In this document: positions 5,500-5,980 of the stretch, piece after piece
Layout: each line of letters starts with the position of its first letter
Position numbering within the stretch: position 1 is the first letter of the stretch
Assembly: GCA_030610745.1 (NCBI GenBank)
Contig: JAUWRC010000094.1
Span: forward strand, 1-5,980
From: Clostridia bacterium
GTDB lineage: Bacteria; Aerophobota; Aerophobia; Aerophobales; AE-B3A
Reading direction: 5' to 3'
DNA length: 5,980 bases
Notes under the pieces: model-generated
What the model saw: only the letters and a program-made list of their open reading frames with translations
Told to the model about the DNA's origin: nothing
Database searches by the model: none
Translations under genes and position numbers: made by a program

Positions 5500-5706
5500 T
5501 TACACCACTATCTCAACTGAGGCTATTTCTTTTTCTTCAAAAATTAAGTCTTTGTCTAATGCAGATAAACAACCTCTAATAGCATCTTTAATGTTCTCAA
5601 TTGCCTCTTCCATTGTTTTCCCTTGGGAATGACAGCCTGGAATAGCTGGACAATGCGCTACGTAACCAAAATCTTCTCCCTTTTCAATTATTACTCTATA
5701 AACCAT
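5500..5706 (-). CDS. HicB-like antitoxin-family protein, no HicA partner visible
   Basis: The 68-residue product MVYRVIIEKGEDFGYVAHCP with PAIPGCHSQGKTMEEAIENI is a typical short HicB (UPF0150) domain, a partial RNase H-like fold: beta-strand, the G-Y-V-A-x-C-P-x-I-P-G-C turn, then a helix with T-x-E-E-A. HicB normally neutralises the HicA mRNA interferase. The DNA-binding ribbon-helix-helix or HTH tail of longer HicB proteins is absent. No HicA (a roughly 60-80-residue protein with a G-S-H motif) is encoded on either side in this window. It starts 28 bases after the M16 peptidase stop, so the two may be cotranscribed. The ATG is preceded by GGGGGGAAGG, a usable Shine-Dalgarno region. Its stop shares a base with a following ATG (TAATG), the arrangement of a coupled downstream gene, but that frame ends after seven residues. 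Lone HicB proteins are common, so it may have another role. Confidence 0.85.
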   Translation of the reverse strand: MVYRVIIEKGEDFGYVAHCPAIPGCHSQGKTMEEAIENIKDAIRGCLSALDKDLIFEEKEIASVEIVV

Positions 5707-5734
5707 CTTTCCTTCCCCCCTTTTTCACTCTTTT

Positions 5735-5980
5735 TTATATCTTCAATATCCTATTAAACTTATCCTTGTCTTTAAACGGTCCGATTACTGCCAGGTTTAG
5801 CTTATTATTTTGAGCTATATCACAGGCTACTCTCTGAATATCTTCTAAGATTACTGCATCAATTTTTTCAAAAACCTCATCTACAGTCAACATTTTCCTC
5901 TTTAGTATTTCCTGATGTCCTAACCAAAAGGCTAGGCTACTTGATGACTCCAGGCCCAAGAGGAGTTTTCCTTTAATATA
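5735..5980 (-). CDS. M16-family zinc peptidase, C-terminal fragment (runs off right edge)
   Basis: The frame is open to the window edge and gives 81 residues before TAA. It reads YIKGKLLLGLESSSSLAFWL, then GHQEIL, DEVFEKIDAVILEDIQRVA and NLAVIGPF. This is the C-terminal end of the second (inactive) M16 domain, as in mitochondrial-processing-peptidase-like and PqqL-like bacterial proteases. The K-G-x-L-x-L-x-L-E-S-S helix and the closing A-V-I-G-P strand are typical. The zinc site HxxEH lies in the first domain, outside the window. An in-window TTG at 5959 is only an internal leucine codon, since the homologous frame continues upstream of it. The C-terminus looks complete. HicB follows after 28 bases in the same orientation. 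Confidence 0.85.
   Translation of the reverse strand, partial: YIKGKLLLGLESSSSLAFWLGHQEILKRKMLTVDEVFEKIDAVILEDIQRVACDIAQNNKLNLAVIGPFKDKDKFNRILKI

Noticed and set aside
5735..5959. Treating the M16 fragment as a complete small gene starting at TTG 5959
   Set aside because: The family-typical K-G-K-L-L-L residues lie immediately upstream in the same frame up to the window edge, so the gene is cut by the window rather than short.
1..5980. CRISPR array, retron, or structured RNA gene
   Set aside because: No regularly spaced repeats, reverse transcriptase, tRNA-like or riboswitch-like structure was recognised on either strand.

Overview
The window reads as bacterial chromosome with modest GC content. 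Every supported gene lies on the minus strand, so transcription runs right to left. Shine-Dalgarno sites are strong (AGGAGG type), two genes use non-ATG starts (TTG and GTG), and one promoter has perfect sigma-70 -35 and -10 boxes. The gene set (M16 protease with a KGKLLLGLESSSS-type C-terminus, secreted GH78 protein, PIN/Phd pair, lone HicB, integrase with a WHPDKKYWSF N-terminus) would fit an uncultivated bacterial lineage of the Omnitrophota or Planctomycetota-neighbour kind. That assignment is an impression from remembered homologues, not a demonstrated placement.

In transcription order: (1) 5735-5980, the C-terminal end of an M16-family peptidase cut by the window edge; (2) 5500-5706, a short HicB-like protein with no HicA beside it; (3) 2308-5424, a 1038-residue secreted GH78 alpha-L-rhamnosidase-family protein with an extra C-terminal domain of about 170 residues; (4) 1130-2203, an isopropylmalate/isocitrate dehydrogenase-family enzyme; (5) 803-1054 and 387-806, a Phd/YefM antitoxin and VapC-like PIN toxin with an ATGA overlap, behind their own consensus promoter and a candidate operator; (6) 237-362, a possible decayed DUF433-type coding remnant containing a 12-bp tandem duplication; (7) 1-142, the start of a tyrosine recombinase that runs off the left edge.

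The strongest unexplained structure is a 49-bp ungapped direct repeat (42/49 identical by hand count) at 2217-2265 and 5439-5487. Each copy sits immediately upstream of a Shine-Dalgarno site, one for the dehydrogenase and one for the GH78 gene. The two copies therefore bracket the whole GH78 gene. This could be a shared leader or promoter that co-regulates the two genes, or the footprint of insertion of the GH78 gene as a cassette, possibly at the expense of a hicA gene. The left third (toxin-antitoxin pair, remnant, integrase) looks like accessory, mobile-element-associated DNA. The right part looks like ordinary metabolic and secreted-enzyme genes. No RNA genes, CRISPR arrays or convincing intrinsic terminators were seen.
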